Source: Pyxicephalus adspersus
Lineage: Eukaryota > Chordata > Amphibia > Anura > Pyxicephalidae
Assembly: GCF_032062135.1 (NCBI RefSeq)
Contig: NC_092862.1
Span: 66,309,496-66,373,495, forward strand
Length of the DNA: 64,000 nt
Reading direction: 5' to 3'
The translations under genes and the position numbers were made by a program. The notes under the pieces were generated by a model. That model searched no databases and was not told the origin of the DNA. It was given only the letters and a program-made list of their open reading frames with translations. Numbering within the stretch: position 1 is the stretch's first letter; every line of letters begins with the position of its first letter. Below, in pieces: positions 36,695 to 49,311 of this stretch.

Positions 36695-36790
36695 CTACCA
36701 TATGCTGTAGTTCCTTTCTTCAATCCCATCAATACAGGACACAGTGGCATAGGAGTCATAGGAAGGAACTATAGCACACAACAGGTAAGG
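36695..36790. repeat. Short imperfect hairpin
   Basis: TGCTGTAGTTCCTTTC near 36703 pairs with GGAAGGAACTATAGCA near 36761. The roughly 80-bp fold may be a small MITE fragment. Confidence 0.5.
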
Positions 36791-37986
36791 CAGGTATCCT
36801 ATCATTAAGACAGATGGAGGCTGCAGAACTGGAATGGAGGGGAAGTAATAGACACTGGGGAGGTGAGTATATTGCCTCTTCTATTGCAGGGAATTGACTT
36901 TTTTAGTTTTGTGGATACCTGATGAAAAGCCTGTACTTTTCATTTTGAGGGCAAAATACCATATTTGCTTGATAACAGAGCCCTCAGTACTTGTCCTTAT
37001 AATAATATTTGTGTCAACATCACTGTTTTTTGTCAAAATGCAAATTTTCAAAAAATAATGTCCTCCCAGGATACCTATGTCACGCATTGCGGGAGGCTTC
37101 TGGCTCCTCCTTGGGCATGCGCAAAACTGAGGGGAAAGAGAGGTTAACCTCATGCATGCGCAGTGAGATCGGCACTCTTGTTTTCCCTACCTCACTCGAT
37201 CTTGCACCTGCACAGTGCAAGATCAAGTGGCATAGCCAGAAGAAGAAAGAAGACTGGGACGAAGAAGAATTCCAGGGCGCATTCAACAGATCTGCAGAAT
37301 TAAAGGTGTGATTTTTTAAATTTTTTTATTTAGATCTGCTTTAAAAAATATCCAAACCCAAAAACAAAATTTAGCCCTATGCCTTGCATGTGGTGGCTAC
37401 ATGTAGCATGAATGGTGAGGCTTTTCAATAATTCCACTAAAGGGCCACCTAAGAGGTAATCTTTTTTAGTACGTTAAATAGAAAAACATGGAATACTGAA
37501 TTAATGTATTGTGGTTGTACAGGTGGATTTATGTAAACTGTCTGGTCTGTACCCTAGTGAACATCTTGTGTCCTCCATCCCACAACTGTTGGGGTGGGAG
37601 TGGCTTGAAGAAGAAAGTTATGGCTGTTATGCCCCGGTGGGAAAAGAAAGCAGCTGGTAATGTACAAAATATATTCTCATATTAACAAGTTTTTTTTTTT
37701 ACTGTATATTGTAAAAAGGATGATTGGTCTAAAAAAGCTAGCAATGGACATATAACTATTTGATTGGTCAAAATCAGTGTAAAATTGTTAACTCCAGATA
37801 TCATATAATTGAGTGCTGACGCTGAAATTTTCTGGATATGGGTAAAGTTACACTGCATTAGTTCAGGACTATTCAGGAACATTTTCTGAACCAGGAACAT
37901 TTAATACAAGCAAATCTGAAAAGATTGGTCAAATTTCCAGCCGCGATGTGTGATGTCACCAATCATCTTCTATTCTGGCCTTGGCA

Positions 37987-38031
<45 letters not shown>

Positions 38032-40044
38032 TGTGTCTGAATTCTTTCATGACCTAAGAGGCAAAAAGGGCAGAATGAAACTAGGAATAAGCTCCGAAGA
38101 GGAAATTTAATAATAAATAATTGTCCAGAATATAGTGTAGACAGAGAAAACAGACTATTTTAGGACCAGGCAATGGCACTAGCAATTTTAAACAAATACA
38201 AATATTATTAACAATCTTCCTTAAAATATTACGAATATATTCACAGAAGTTTCCCACTAGTGTATACTCTAGTTTAGGCTACGCTGCATTACTGTCAGTC
38301 ATAAATCTTGGCAATTAGTCTTAATGTTTATTAGGCTAGGCTAAATTTTAATGTATTTCCCTGGAGCTGTTAATGATATGTATTAAACATTTTCATCACA
38401 TTCCTCCATATTGACAGAAGTTAATCAACGTAGATCTTTAACCCAACAAGGAATCTAGTTGCAGTGAAATTTCAGCTGAAAGATGACACAGGGTCCATTG
38501 AGTTCAATCCCTAGACCTTGGCATTCTCTTCTTTCTTACTGGGTGCTGGTCCAAAGACAGCAAAAGAATCTCTGAACTGCAGCCAATTGAGAGCAAACTT
38601 GTCTAGGTTTGCTTATACTTCCAAATATGAGCCATGTGTAACAACATTACCTTACTGCTATCTAACGCATTGCAAATAATTTGAACTCCAGGTTTACTCA
38701 ACATGCTGGACTACATATATTTTATTTTAATAATTTATTACAGTGCACTGTAATATAAAGGCATATGTATGACCTGTGTTCAGATAAGAGCAATTCCAGG
38801 AAATGAGTGGAAGCATTCAATGGTTTACTAATAGTATCCAGAAAACAGCACAATTGGACTAACATTAGTAAGTCCACTTATTTCACATGCATTTCAGTTT
38901 ACATGCAGAGTTTAGTATGCTTTTTTCTGTTTATATTGCAGGATTTGTTGATGTCAAAGTGCATGTACCTGCAATAAGGAAGATATTGCACCAATGAAGT
39001 GTCAGAAAAAAAATCTTTGGTTTCCAAAGAGAGCATTAGACCAAGACTACAGTATAACATGTACAAGCAAAGACATCGCCTTCTAGAACAATGTTCTGCA
39101 ACTGATGAATCAAAGATAGAGTTGTTTGTCCACTGTAACAGTAGACATAACTAAGACAAATTTTAGGAGAAAAAACCCTGCACCAACTTTAAGGGTTGGA
39201 AATGATACGGTTGGGGTTGCTTTGTTGATTTAGGCTTGTAATTATCCAATCAGCTATGAATTATTTGTTATATTAAAGTTTGTTAGATGAGAATGTAAGA
39301 TTATCTGTCCACAATAATAAATTAACACAAACAAGAAAATCTACCAAAGAAAAAAAAAAGAATCCTGGACTTGCCCAGTCCAAGAACTAATCTGAATCAC
39401 ATTGAAATGGTATACATGATTTAAAACAGCAAGTTCTTGAAATAAAAATGTCAGAGTTCCCAGTGTTTACGGTTTCCAAAATTATCACCAAGCTGATTAA
39501 CCAAGAACCTCCTAGAGTATCTGTTCCCAGTGTCCTGTTTACCTGACTTCTGTTCCAGTTCTGAGTTCTGTTAACAACCTCCTCCTATTTCTTAAAGGCA
39601 TTAGTTCCTGCCAGTCCTGACTTTGCTTGTTTCTGGCCTATCCTTATTATCGACCAGCTCTGACTTTTTGCTTGTTTGACCTCAAGCTTGAATGCCAATT
39701 TTGTAACATGCTTCACTTTTGCCTGTTGACAGCTTTTGAGAACAAAGCCCCAACCTGGGGGTCATCCAGACCAAAAGCCTTTTATCCCGTGTGGGGTGCT
39801 TTGGTGAACACCAGGTGATACTGCAGTCTGCATTCATTTTTTTGTAATTATTATTTTTAGTTTTTCATAGGAGACCAGTAAAATAGGAAGGGAGCAATAC
39901 AAACTTATGGGGCCAAAGGTGTATCAACATTTATTAAAGTACACTAATTTATATATTAGTATAAAAAAGTAAATATGATAATTGATTGGTAAATAAATGA
40001 TTGAAAAGACAAATATTTATTTGTGTTTTCACTCAAGAAGTCTG
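36791..40044. other. Intergenic DNA with a (TA)n tract
   Basis: No supported gene. It includes a GC-richer block (about 37070-37310) of likely transposon origin and the (TA)n run at 37989-38028. Confidence 0.45.
37989..38028. repeat. (TA)n microsatellite, about 20 units
   Basis: An uninterrupted AT dinucleotide run of about 40 bp. Confidence 0.95.
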
Positions 40045-40527
40045 TACAGGTAGTCCCCTGGTTACAGACGAGATAGGGACTGTAGGTTTGTTCTTAAGTT
40101 GAATTTGTACATAAGTCAGAACAGGTACATTATTTTATTAAATGCTATTAGGACAGATGTTTGTCTCAACATATTTTTAGGCAGCGTGGTGTCAGTTACT
40201 GTATAAAAACCTCACTATGAGTTAATCACAAACAAAGCAAAAAAAAAAAAAATTATAAAGCCTAGACATTCACTAACTTCTGGAGCAAGCTGTGCTTTGA
40301 TATGCAAAAAGAAACAACTGCAGGGTTTGTCTTGGTCATTAAAGAGTTACAAGATGTTACAGATTAGCTCAGCTTTAGCTCAGCCACAACCTCAGCTGTG
40401 TTTAGCAAAAGATTTCTTCTGCAAATCATGCAAACCCCCCCTCCCATCCAGCCTCCACCAGGGAAGCCCCATTAGTATCTAGGAATTGGCTGTACATCGG
40501 ATGTCCTTAACTGGGGGACTGCCTGTA
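40045..40527. mobile_element. TA-flanked MITE (CAGGTAGTCCCC type)
   Basis: Ends are inverted: TACAGGTAGTCCCCTGGTTA at left, and TAACTGGGGGACTGCCTGTA at right. The inner left part (GACTGTAGGTTTGTTCTTAA) is shared with a dispersed vertebrate repeat I have seen before. TA at both ends fits a Tc1/mariner-type target. There is no transposase. Confidence 0.75.
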
Positions 40528-41270
40528 CTTGTCAGCTGTACACTGTTTCTGCAGTATCCCAATGTGCATCATATTTAGAGGTGTATTTATAAGGAAGATA
40601 TCGTCCAAGGACATTCAATCCTAACAAGCAGTAAAAACTTCCTGTACTTAGGATTCCGGTTGTCTAAGTCCTGTCTCTGGATGGTAATGGGCATTATCTC
40701 ATTGGGGCCCCTTGCAGTGGTGGTCAGTGCAAACAATGTCCCCTTCCTCATAAAGTTGGTATCAGAATGTCGCCATGACACACAAAGTTTATCAAGCTGC
40801 TGGAGCTGTCAAGTGACATTGGACCTAGAAATCTTCATGTACTATAACATGAGCAGTCAGCCACAAATAAACCTATAGCAAGCATTGAATGTTCTCCAAA
40901 CCCTGACAGAAAATGGCTGCTCTAATGGAAAGTAGGCGCCCAAAAAAAGATGAGAACACAGAGCTGAGACCCAACCAAAAGGCAATATATATATATATGT
41001 ACACATAAAGCATTAATACACAAAACACACACCTAAAGGATAGCACTGCAGCACACACAGTGCCATAGAATGAATGGCTCCTGTCACCATTAATAAATGT
41101 AGGAAGAGGAAAGATAGAGGGACAGAAGTGCTTGGCTCTGACAGTCCCCGCACCTCACACAGATATGGCGCTCTCTGGTATTTTAGAACAAACAGCTAAA
41201 CATGCTGGCCATGACAGGAATGATGGTGAAATATGACTGCAATGCAAGTGATAAGTATAACACGATGTCT
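40528..41270. other. Intergenic DNA upstream of wrnip1
   Basis: No exon recognised. A short (AT)n tract lies at about 40986-41000. Base composition rises in GC towards the wrnip1 promoter. Confidence 0.5.
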
Positions 41271-41718
41271 TTGGTGACATTATGGCCGCCTATGTACTCG
41301 TCTCCCTCACAATGGCGGGAGTGCAGCAGGCAAGGAGCCCAGAGAGGCGGAGGTATCCAGCGGCTCCCATGCTGCCCCGGGCGCCATCTCTGACACGGAA
41401 GAGGAGAAGGCTGCGCAGTGTGTGGCGGCCATAATACGGTTTATTGCAGACATTTCTCCTATTTACTTATAACGAGCTGACTATATAATCCCGATCTAGC
41501 GCTGGGTATGTAAGGACGGCGGTGCCGCCCAAGTGCCGTTATCTGTACATTGCTGAGGTAATAATATCTGAAGCTGCAGCAATATCTGTTCTGTGATATC
41601 CTAGGCGGGCTTTACTGCAATCCACACACATTTTTGGTCTATATCGGTACAAGCACAAAATATAACTTTTATTATAAAGTGTTGTAATAAGAATATAGGT
41701 CTGGTGCCTTAGTTTTGT
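41271..41718 (+). promoter_or_regulatory. CpG-rich wrnip1 promoter and 5' UTR
   Basis: From about 41280 to 41540 CpG dinucleotides are frequent while the rest of the window is CpG-poor. ACAATGGCGGGAG (near 41310), GGCGCCATCTC (near 41380) and GGCGGCCATAAT (near 41425) resemble YY1 sites, which are common in housekeeping promoters. No TATA box is evident. An in-frame TAG at 41710-41712 precedes the wrnip1 ATG. The region could also fire on the minus strand toward the orphan exon at 36.5 kb, which is speculative. Confidence 0.55.
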
Positions 41719-42327
41719 ATGGAGATGGAGGAAGGTGCAGAGTTGGTGGCTATGGCTCCCAGCGGCGGCAGCTCTGACAATGTGGTGCAATGCCCTGTCT
41801 GTGCCCTGGAGATGCCAGCTGCAAACATTAACAGCCATCTTGATTCTTGCCTGGACACCAAGCCAAGCGGGGCGACGTCTAAGAAAAGACGTCTGTCTTC
41901 ACACGAGGGGTCAGAGATACATGGGAAGACCGCTGGGTCAGCTGCACCCAGTTTTCCAATGTTCCAGAAACCTAAACCCGCTGAGCACATACAGGAGGAG
42001 GCCCCATCGAAGTCCATGGCATCCCCTAAGAGGACGGCCATGAATCACAAATGGAAAGATATTCATGTAGCATCCAATTCTGAGGTTATAAAGAAAGGAC
42101 AGGATGAGAGGGTGCTGCCAACCCAGAGCGAAAATATACAGATAAATGGGAGGAAGATGGCAGAGAAATTCGATGGCAAACCTCTGGCTGACAGAATGAG
42201 ACCGGGCACCCTCCATGATTACATGGGCCAAGAGAAGGTCCTAGGAGAGGACACCATGCTGAGAAAACTGCTGAAAGCCAATGACGTCCCATCTGTCATC
42301 TTATGGGGGCCTCCCGGCTGTGGCAAG
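41719..42327 (+). CDS. wrnip1: wrnip1 exon 1: UBZ4 zinc finger to Walker A
   Basis: Encodes the first 203 residues of Werner helicase-interacting protein 1, an AAA+ ATPase of the RarA/Mgs1 family that binds ubiquitin and acts at stalled replication forks in the nucleus. The start is fixed by an in-frame TAG three codons upstream. Residues 24-44 (QCPVCALEMPAANINSHLDSC) hold the RAD18-type UBZ4 finger: Cys25, Cys28, His40, Cys44, with Asp42 at the ubiquitin-contact position equivalent to human Asp37. A Ser/Lys-rich linker with a KKRRLSS basic patch follows. The conserved KPLADRMRPGTLHDYMGQ then leads to Walker A, GPPGCGK, ending exactly at the donor AAG|GTTGGT. Lys203 corresponds to human Lys274, so the linker is about 70 residues shorter than in human. 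Confidence 0.95.
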
Positions 42328-42462
42328 GTTGGTGTAGAGTTTTTTATTTTTGTGTTCTCTCTAAAGCTGGTCATTAAATGAACTCAATGTTACCTTTATA
42401 GTTTCATGGAATTTATATGTCCTCCACTGATCTCTTCCAATTACATGTTCTAATTAACCAGA

Positions 42463-43365
42463 CATTATTATTATTATTATTATTAATAACAGGATTTATA
42501 TAGCGCCAAATATTACACAGCACTGTACATTAAATAGGGGTAGCAAATGACAGACAGTGACACAGGGGGAGGAGAGGACGCTGCACCAAAAAGCTTACAA
42601 TCTAGTAGGTGGGGGAAGTCTCACACAATAGGAGGGGAGATATGTAGTGGTGGGAAGTAGTGACGGTTTTAAGGGACAGAAGAAGATCTGTAGGCAAGTC
42701 TGAAAAAAATTGGCTTTGAGCGTTCTTTTAAATGAGCAGAAAGAGCGGCTGGGGGAGTACTTTTTTACCAGGTCAGAAATGTAAGTGGGACAATAACTGT
42801 GTAGGGATTTGAAGGCAAAGCACAGGAGCTTAAATTTAATTCTAAGTTAAAATGGAAGCCAATGGAGAGAACTACAAAGAGATTCAGCGGAAGAGGAGCA
42901 GTGGGAAGGATGGATGAGTCTGCCTGCGGCATTCATAAGATTGTAGAGGAGAGAGTCGGGTTAGTGAAGTACCAGAGAGGAGGATGTTACAGTAGTCCAG
43001 ACGAGAGATGATAAGAGCGTGTACAAGGAGTTTGGTGGTCTCTGGGGACAGGTAGGGGCGGATTTTGGAGATGTTGCGTAGATGAAAGTGACAGAACCTG
43101 AAAATGTTCTGAATATTGGGGGTAAATGACAGGGCAGAATCAAAGGTGACATGGTGAATGATAATGAGTTCTGTTTTTTCCAGGTTGAGTTTCAGGATTC
43201 GGTCAGACATCCATGATGAGATGGCTGACAGGCAGCATGAGACCTTATCCAGGACTAAGGGAGACAGGTCAGGGGTGGACAGATAGATTTGACTGTCATC
43301 AGCATACAGATGGTACTGTAAGCCAAAGCAGGAACTGAGACTACGGAGTGAAGAGGTGTACATAT
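42463..43365 (-). mobile_element. 5'-truncated L2/CR1-type LINE with reverse transcriptase fragment
   Basis: On the minus strand, 43363 down to about 42884 encodes the C-terminal part of a non-LTR reverse transcriptase. It shows the catalytic YADD in HLYADDSQIYLS, then LNLEKTELIII and the thumb-like ISRLDYCNILLSG. The frame breaks near the sequence SPLQSYECRRQ, so the copy is dead. The 3' end passes through the motif set shared with the short copies and finishes in an (ATT)n tail at 42463-42489. The shared motifs identify the family of all the short copies in the window. Confidence 0.8.
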
Positions 43366-45158
43366 TTTAGTACCTTGTTAAAGGGCAATTACAAAAATCA
43401 CAAGAAAACCAGCATAAACTGTTTAGGATCCTAAACTATAACTAAAGACAATAAAATGAAGTCCAGTAGACAGCCTTGGCTTGTGAATTCTGGAGGTTTC
43501 ATGAAGCCATCATTTTCTGTGCACCTTTTATTAATACTTATAGAGTGTCGTAGTGCAGGGTAGGACTATTGATTTTAAAGCAAAAGTACATAAAATACAA
43601 GAAGCCTCCTGAATCTATATTTTCCTTGCAGTTATTATACCTGCATGTGTCCCAATGTAATGCCATATGTTAAAAAATACACAAATTCCCCTTTATCACA
43701 GTACAATAGTGCTCTAGGCTGCCATACTTTATGTGTAGGTGATACAGTTCTCAGAGTGAAAGCTGTACATCAGAGAAGTAAAACATTTAGTTTTCTTCTA
43801 ACACTGAAGTTAGAAGATTATTCCCTTCACTCCTGAATAAAATGATTTTAATCAAGCGCATTCGAAGCTGACCAGGTCAACCTCAATAATTAGTTTAATT
43901 CTAAATGTTATTCCTAGAGATATTGGACTGGCAAATCTGTATGAAGAGAGGGGTGATCACGACTATAGACATGCTTTGAAAATATATTTTGTGGTGCATG
44001 CTTGCTGGTAAGCCTCTTCAAATACAAAATCATATTCACACACCACAAGAATCTCACAGCTCAGGCAAATTTAAATATCTTTATATATTATTGTGTGCGC
44101 AGTAGTGCTGGATTCGATGGTTTACGCTAAATCTAAAAATGTGAATTTGTTCATAAATGCAATGTTTGGTTTAGACTGTAGAGGGCACTTTGATACTTTA
44201 GCAGGGAGAAAGTACCAATGCAAGGACAGAGGTGATAGGCCCTGAATGTGTACATTACAATCCCAATTTTTCTGTTTAGGGTTCACTAAATTACGTCTTC
44301 TAGCTAAAAAAACAAGTCAGATGCTTCTTACTTGCGATTGACCTGTTGAAAGAAATCCTGTAGTGGGAAGCTAACATTGCCGACCTCTAGCTGAAAATGC
44401 TAGTTCCCTTGCTCTCATGGTGGTCCAAAGACTTTAGTACTTTTTAAGTCACTGAGATAAAATCAGTATACTGTATAGGTTTACACTGTACACTTTTATT
44501 TTTCTAATTCTGCAGACTGGTTCTAGGTCCATGTCTTAGGTTCACATGACAGCTTTGGTTGTTCACCCAGTACAGGTTACCCTGAACTGAATATTGGATG
44601 TATTTTTTCATAAGTCTGTAGGAATCTAGTGCACAGATTTGGGCAATGCAGAAAAGTTTTTTTCCAAAAAGATGTAAACAGTGAGGCAAGCTGTGCAGAA
44701 TTAGAATTAGGTATTCATCATTCATTCATCATTAGGTATTCATCAGGGGTGGGATACGTCTACCCAGGGCACCACATTGGAATCATCTCATATATACACC
44801 TTTCTTTAATTCAGTTCAAAAGGAAAGCCCTGTATAAGTTACAAGCCACTGAAATTGTAACCTACATAGGACCCTATACTCCCTGGTAAACAGTCCCAAC
44901 TGGCCCAATCCTAGTAAATGAAATGACTTGCATGATTCTCCATACCAAGAAATACTGGGTGTTTCCAGCTTATCACATTTTTTTTTGTTTTAGTTTTTTA
45001 TGCACTATTTACATTTTGTTTTTGTGTACATCACTTAATATGTAAATACTTTACAAAACAAATACATATAATGCTATACCCCTTTTAAACCCTGAGTTGC
45101 ATACGGGTGGCTCATTGTACTTGCCCATGTCTTCCATTTAGGCTTGGATTCATTGCAC

Positions 45159-45545
45159 TATTAATAATATTATTAATATTAATAATAAACAGGATTTATA
45201 TAGTGCCAACATATTAGGCAGCGCTGTACAATAAATAGGGTTTACAAATACAGACAGTGACACAGAAGGAGAGGACCCTGCCCGGAAGAGCTTACAATCT
45301 AGTAGGTGGGGAAATTACCACACAATAGGAGGGGGGATATGTAGTGCTGGGAAGTAGTTATTTACTGTTTCAGAAGACAGAAGATGATGGTAGGCAAGTT
45401 TGAAAAAATGGGTTTTGAGTGCTCTTTTAAATGAGCAGAAAGTAGGAGCAAGCCGAATAGGAGGGGGAAGACCATTTCAGAGAATTGGGGCAGCTCTAGA
45501 AAAGTCTTGTAGCCGTGCGTGTGATGAGGTTATGAATGCACTAGG
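45159..45545 (-). mobile_element. LINE 3' end, same family
   Basis: An (AAT)n tail, ACAGGATTTATATAGTGCCA, CAGCGCTGTACAATAAATAG and GAAGAGCTTACAATCTAGTA match the 42.5-kb copy in order. Only the 3' end is present. Confidence 0.8.
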
Positions 45546-47302
45546 CTACTAAAGGTGAACCTGTGAAATACAGGTCGACAATCGAAAATCCAGTCATCAA
45601 TAATTTGGTCCCTTCAGTTTCCCGACATGAATTTTGGATCACATTTTCAATACAGGGACTGTAGTACACTGTTTGGCCACTACGGTTTTGATGGTGCTGT
45701 TCTGCAGAAACAGCTGTTAGGTCTTGCTTGCAGTGTTTTTTTAGATGTACAAACCAAAAATAGTTGCAAACTGCCTTCGCACCTGTAAAGTGCTTGTTCA
45801 GACTGTCAGTGAGGTTACAGCTTCCTGGACTGAACAAGCCTTAAGACAAGGAAAAAAAGGTTTTAGTAATTACAGTAATCTAATACTGGGCGTCTCGCTG
45901 GCATTCAGCTCTGCTAGATATCCCCAGATTCTGCCACGTCCCCCATTGCAGCAGATTTCTATTCTTTTCTGCAATAGAATAGTGGCTTCTATTGCCCAAG
46001 CATGCTACCACTGCAACAGGTTGTACCAAGTGAGTACCACCAAGCAGATGGATTTTTTCTTGCGGATACTCTTTGTTTACATCTGACATCACCAGTAGTG
46101 CAAGGTGAGAGGAACAGCTGCTAGTAAAAGTAAAGGTTTGATAAGACTGAACAGTTTGGTAATATTAGATTACTAAAGAACAGCCTAGTACTGCACTTTT
46201 TACACAGGGGTCCATCAGTCAAGGACAGGGATAAAATATCAGATTTGTTCCAGACGGAAAGAAGGGTCATCAGATTCATATTTCCATACAGGTGGCTCCG
46301 TGCTGAATCGCTGCACAATGAATGTTAGAGTAAAATTTTATTTCTGGACAGAACCGGGAGCTCATCTATTGACTTCAGGGGTAACACACAGATGCAATAC
46401 AAACAGGGATTTTTTTTAATGTTTTTTATGACTCAAATATGTTGTTTTTCATGTTGATAACAATTATACAGTTTGTATAGTGTCTGCTTGCAACATCGTG
46501 CCCAACTGTACACAAAGAATTTGAAATGGAAAATGCAACAATGGCCTGTGTACAGAAAGGTAACCCAGTGAGTCCTCACAAAGCAATTGATGGTGAGAGA
46601 TTAATGATGTTTGCTATTTAGCAGATAGGTAGGATTTTTTATGGTTGGCACATTCCCTAAAATGCTTCACCCTAGCACTGTTGCTCTTTAGCCTGCCACC
46701 CTCACATTCCTGTGGTTCATCATGTCATTTTTGAGGTTGAGAAAACTCAGATGTAGAAGACCCAGGGGGCCCACATAACCTAGAATAAACATAGACAGGT
46801 GCTGGAGAATGCCCCGAGGGCAGGGAAGAGATCATATTAGAGCAGAGTAATGTGGATAGTATCAGTTTAGCATTTTGGCCCATACAAACTGGGCGTAATT
46901 CCATCTTGAACATGCACGGTACTCCTGCGTTGCTTTGACATTCATTCAATGTCCTAACAGTGATTGGATGTGAGAAGTAGTGTTGTTAGTAACCTTTGCT
47001 TTGGTCTCTAAATTATATTTTATGACCTAGATAGATGAGCCAGCTGTTGCAAACCAAGGAAACAGCACCACAAAATGTTTTCACATTGGTTTCTAAGGAA
47101 ATTGTCCATGCTCAAACATACAGCTGAAGTTTTATGCAGCATTTAATTATTTCTGTAAAAGTTGAACGTAGTCCTTCCTCTCTCTTTCTAACCCACTTTT
47201 TAATGTAGTGGTTGGCTTTCCTGACCAATTGGTTAGATCAATAATTGAGTTTGGACCTGTCCTAACCTAGTGGGTGGCTTTAATAATTATTAAGCAGGCC
47301 TT

Positions 47303-47420
47303 AGAACAGTGTTTCTCAATCAACTATAGTACATTGAGCAATTGGAAATGTGTTCTCTAAGGTCAGTTTAAGTGACACCAATGATCTTTTTGGCTATCTG
47401 TAAGGGTGACATTTTTTCTC
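47303..47420. mobile_element. hAT-like MITE fragment
   Basis: Begins CAGTGTTTCTCAATCAACTA and carries TTGAGCAATTGGAAATGTGT and AAGTGACACCAATGATC, motifs shared in reverse with the hAT-like element at 59894-60126. The far end is lost. Confidence 0.55.
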
Positions 47421-47927
47421 TCTGGCCAGCAATACTAAAGGCAAAGAAAGGCTGCCTTAGAGGATTGTTAGGTCGCCATGAACTCCACAGTACAGTTAAA
47501 CAATTTATACTTTTTCAGTTTTTTTTTTTTTTTTTTTTTTTTTTACATTTTGCTTGGTGAGTAACACTCAAAATATTGTCATGTAGTTGTCATTAAACAT
47601 CCTTTACTGTGATCCTCAAATATTTTAAATGTAGTATCCAAACAATATTGCAAAACTGACAGATCTTTATCTCTGTGGCTACATAACAATGGGTAATATT
47701 AGCAAAGAGTGGTCCTTTAAATGTTAGTTCATAGAGGAACAAGTTGGTCTAGACAACTTGAGAAACTAGAAAAGGTGTTAGGCATGATCTGGCAGTGTCT
47801 GCGATAGTGTTTATTGCACAACATGTCCTTGCATTAAGAATTAGATATCAAGGTTTCACTTTTTGACTTCCTAATCCTTTCATATTTATGTGCTTTTTTT
47901 ACTACATTATTTCTTTAAATGCTAGCA

Positions 47928-48240
47928 ATAAATTGTAAGCTCTTCTTGCCAGTGTCCTCTCTTCCTTCTGTGTCACTGTCTGTATCTGTCTGTCATTTGT
48001 AACCCCTATTTATTGTACAGTGCTGAATAATATGTTGGCGCTCCATGATTAACCCAGACATTTTTTTAAGCCGGGTGGGAAGATATTGTAGGTGGGTGGT
48101 GTCCCCTGTATTGTGACCCAACTCTTCACTAACCACCCAAAAACAGCCGGGTGGTTTCTGAAAAGAGCTGGGTGGTCCGCCCAGCTAAAAGGGGCTGGGA
48201 TAAGCACTGGCGCTATATAAATCCTATTTATTATTTATAA
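47928..48240 (+). mobile_element. LINE 3' end interrupted by a nested insertion
   Basis: Plus-oriented LINE end with TTGTAAGCTCTTCTTGCCAG, CTGTCATTTGTAACCCCTAT and ATATGTTGGCGCT. It is broken at 48042 and resumes at 48210 with GCGCTATATAAATCCTATTT and an AT-rich tail. Confidence 0.8.
48043..48209. mobile_element. Small hAT-like MITE nested in a LINE
   Basis: The insert has inverted ends (CATGATTAACCCAG at left; CTGGGATAAGCACTG at right, whose complement reads CAGTGCTTATCCCAG). GCGCT is duplicated on both sides (48038-48042 and 48210-48214), as expected for target-site duplication with some decay. The CAGTG end and a 5-8 bp duplication fit the hAT superfamily. Confidence 0.7.
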
Positions 48241-49311
48241 TAAGAATGAAAATTTGCACCGTGTTGTAACTCTACAGTTTCAATTACTTCATGATGGGAG
48301 TATTTTTTAACTGTCTGTCAAAACTATCATCATTACCATATTCATCCAGCACAAATTTTAATCAAAAAGCAAAAATATAGAAATGTCCATTGCATGTATT
48401 TTTTTTTACAGTGGATGTATTGTTATTATCAGTACATATGCAGTATACATTTAGTAATGTATACTGCATAATGCAAACTGTTGTTTTCAAGGTCTGTTTT
48501 CTTGCTTTATGGATTTTCTTTTTGAATGCCCAAGGATTTTTTTTTCAGTCTGTTATATTGTCTCAGTAACTCTTGTCAGGTTTTTTTTTCTTTTCTTTAT
48601 GGTCTGTGTTCGATTTGGGAGACTTCCCTTTACTCCCTATCCTAGAGATATTGTAGAAAGGGGGAGAAAACCCCCACACACACTTTCTCCACTCTAAAGT
48701 CAAGAGTAATTCCATTTTGTTGCCACTGGGTCAGATACCACTATTACAAGAGTTCCTATCTCCTGACCCAGTACCATCTATAAAAAAAAAAAACCCAAAA
48801 AACATAATTTTGACTCCCATGGCAATGTTTACCAGAACTATTAGGGTAAGTTTCCAAAGCAGAGATATACACATTATTAAAAGCTTAATACATTCTCTGT
48901 TTTGTTGAGTTCAGAATAATACTTTAAAGGATAAGTGCACATTCCAACAATATCCACCCTACCTCTCCAAAGATTCATACTTCATGATACCTGACAGGTG
49001 CAACTCTCCTGGCTGCTGTCCTTTTGTCTACCTTGGAGCACAACACCATATTAGTCAACTGTGCTACACTGTGCCATTTAGAGCTCAGTAAGAATGAATC
49101 TCTAGAGAGGAAGGATGAGTGTACATTGCTGGAAAGTGCACTTATCCATTACCATAGATGCTAACAACATGCATACCAAAATGTAGTTTTAGATCTTACC
49201 TAAAATCACATTGCCATTGTCTTTTGCTTTTCTAATAGGTTTCAGGCTAGACCTGTTTGGTTTGTCTTCTGGTTTGTGAATTATATTTTGTCCACTTGTT
49301 ACAGATGTATT

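Noticed and set aside
36700..36783. Exon-like minus-strand block reading SYDSYATVSCIDGIEERNYS with acceptor- and donor-like ends
   Set aside because: The ends are inverted repeats of each other, so it looks like a small hairpin element. Joining it to the 36301-36528 block creates a TGA stop at the junction.
41735..42292. Alternative-frame and antisense ORFs over wrnip1 exon 1
   Set aside because: The frame at 41719 carries the UBZ4 and Walker A motifs; the others have none.
42884..43363. 159-codon minus-strand frame as a host gene inside wrnip1 intron 1
   Set aside because: The YADD motif and LINE-type flanks show it is a decayed non-LTR reverse transcriptase.
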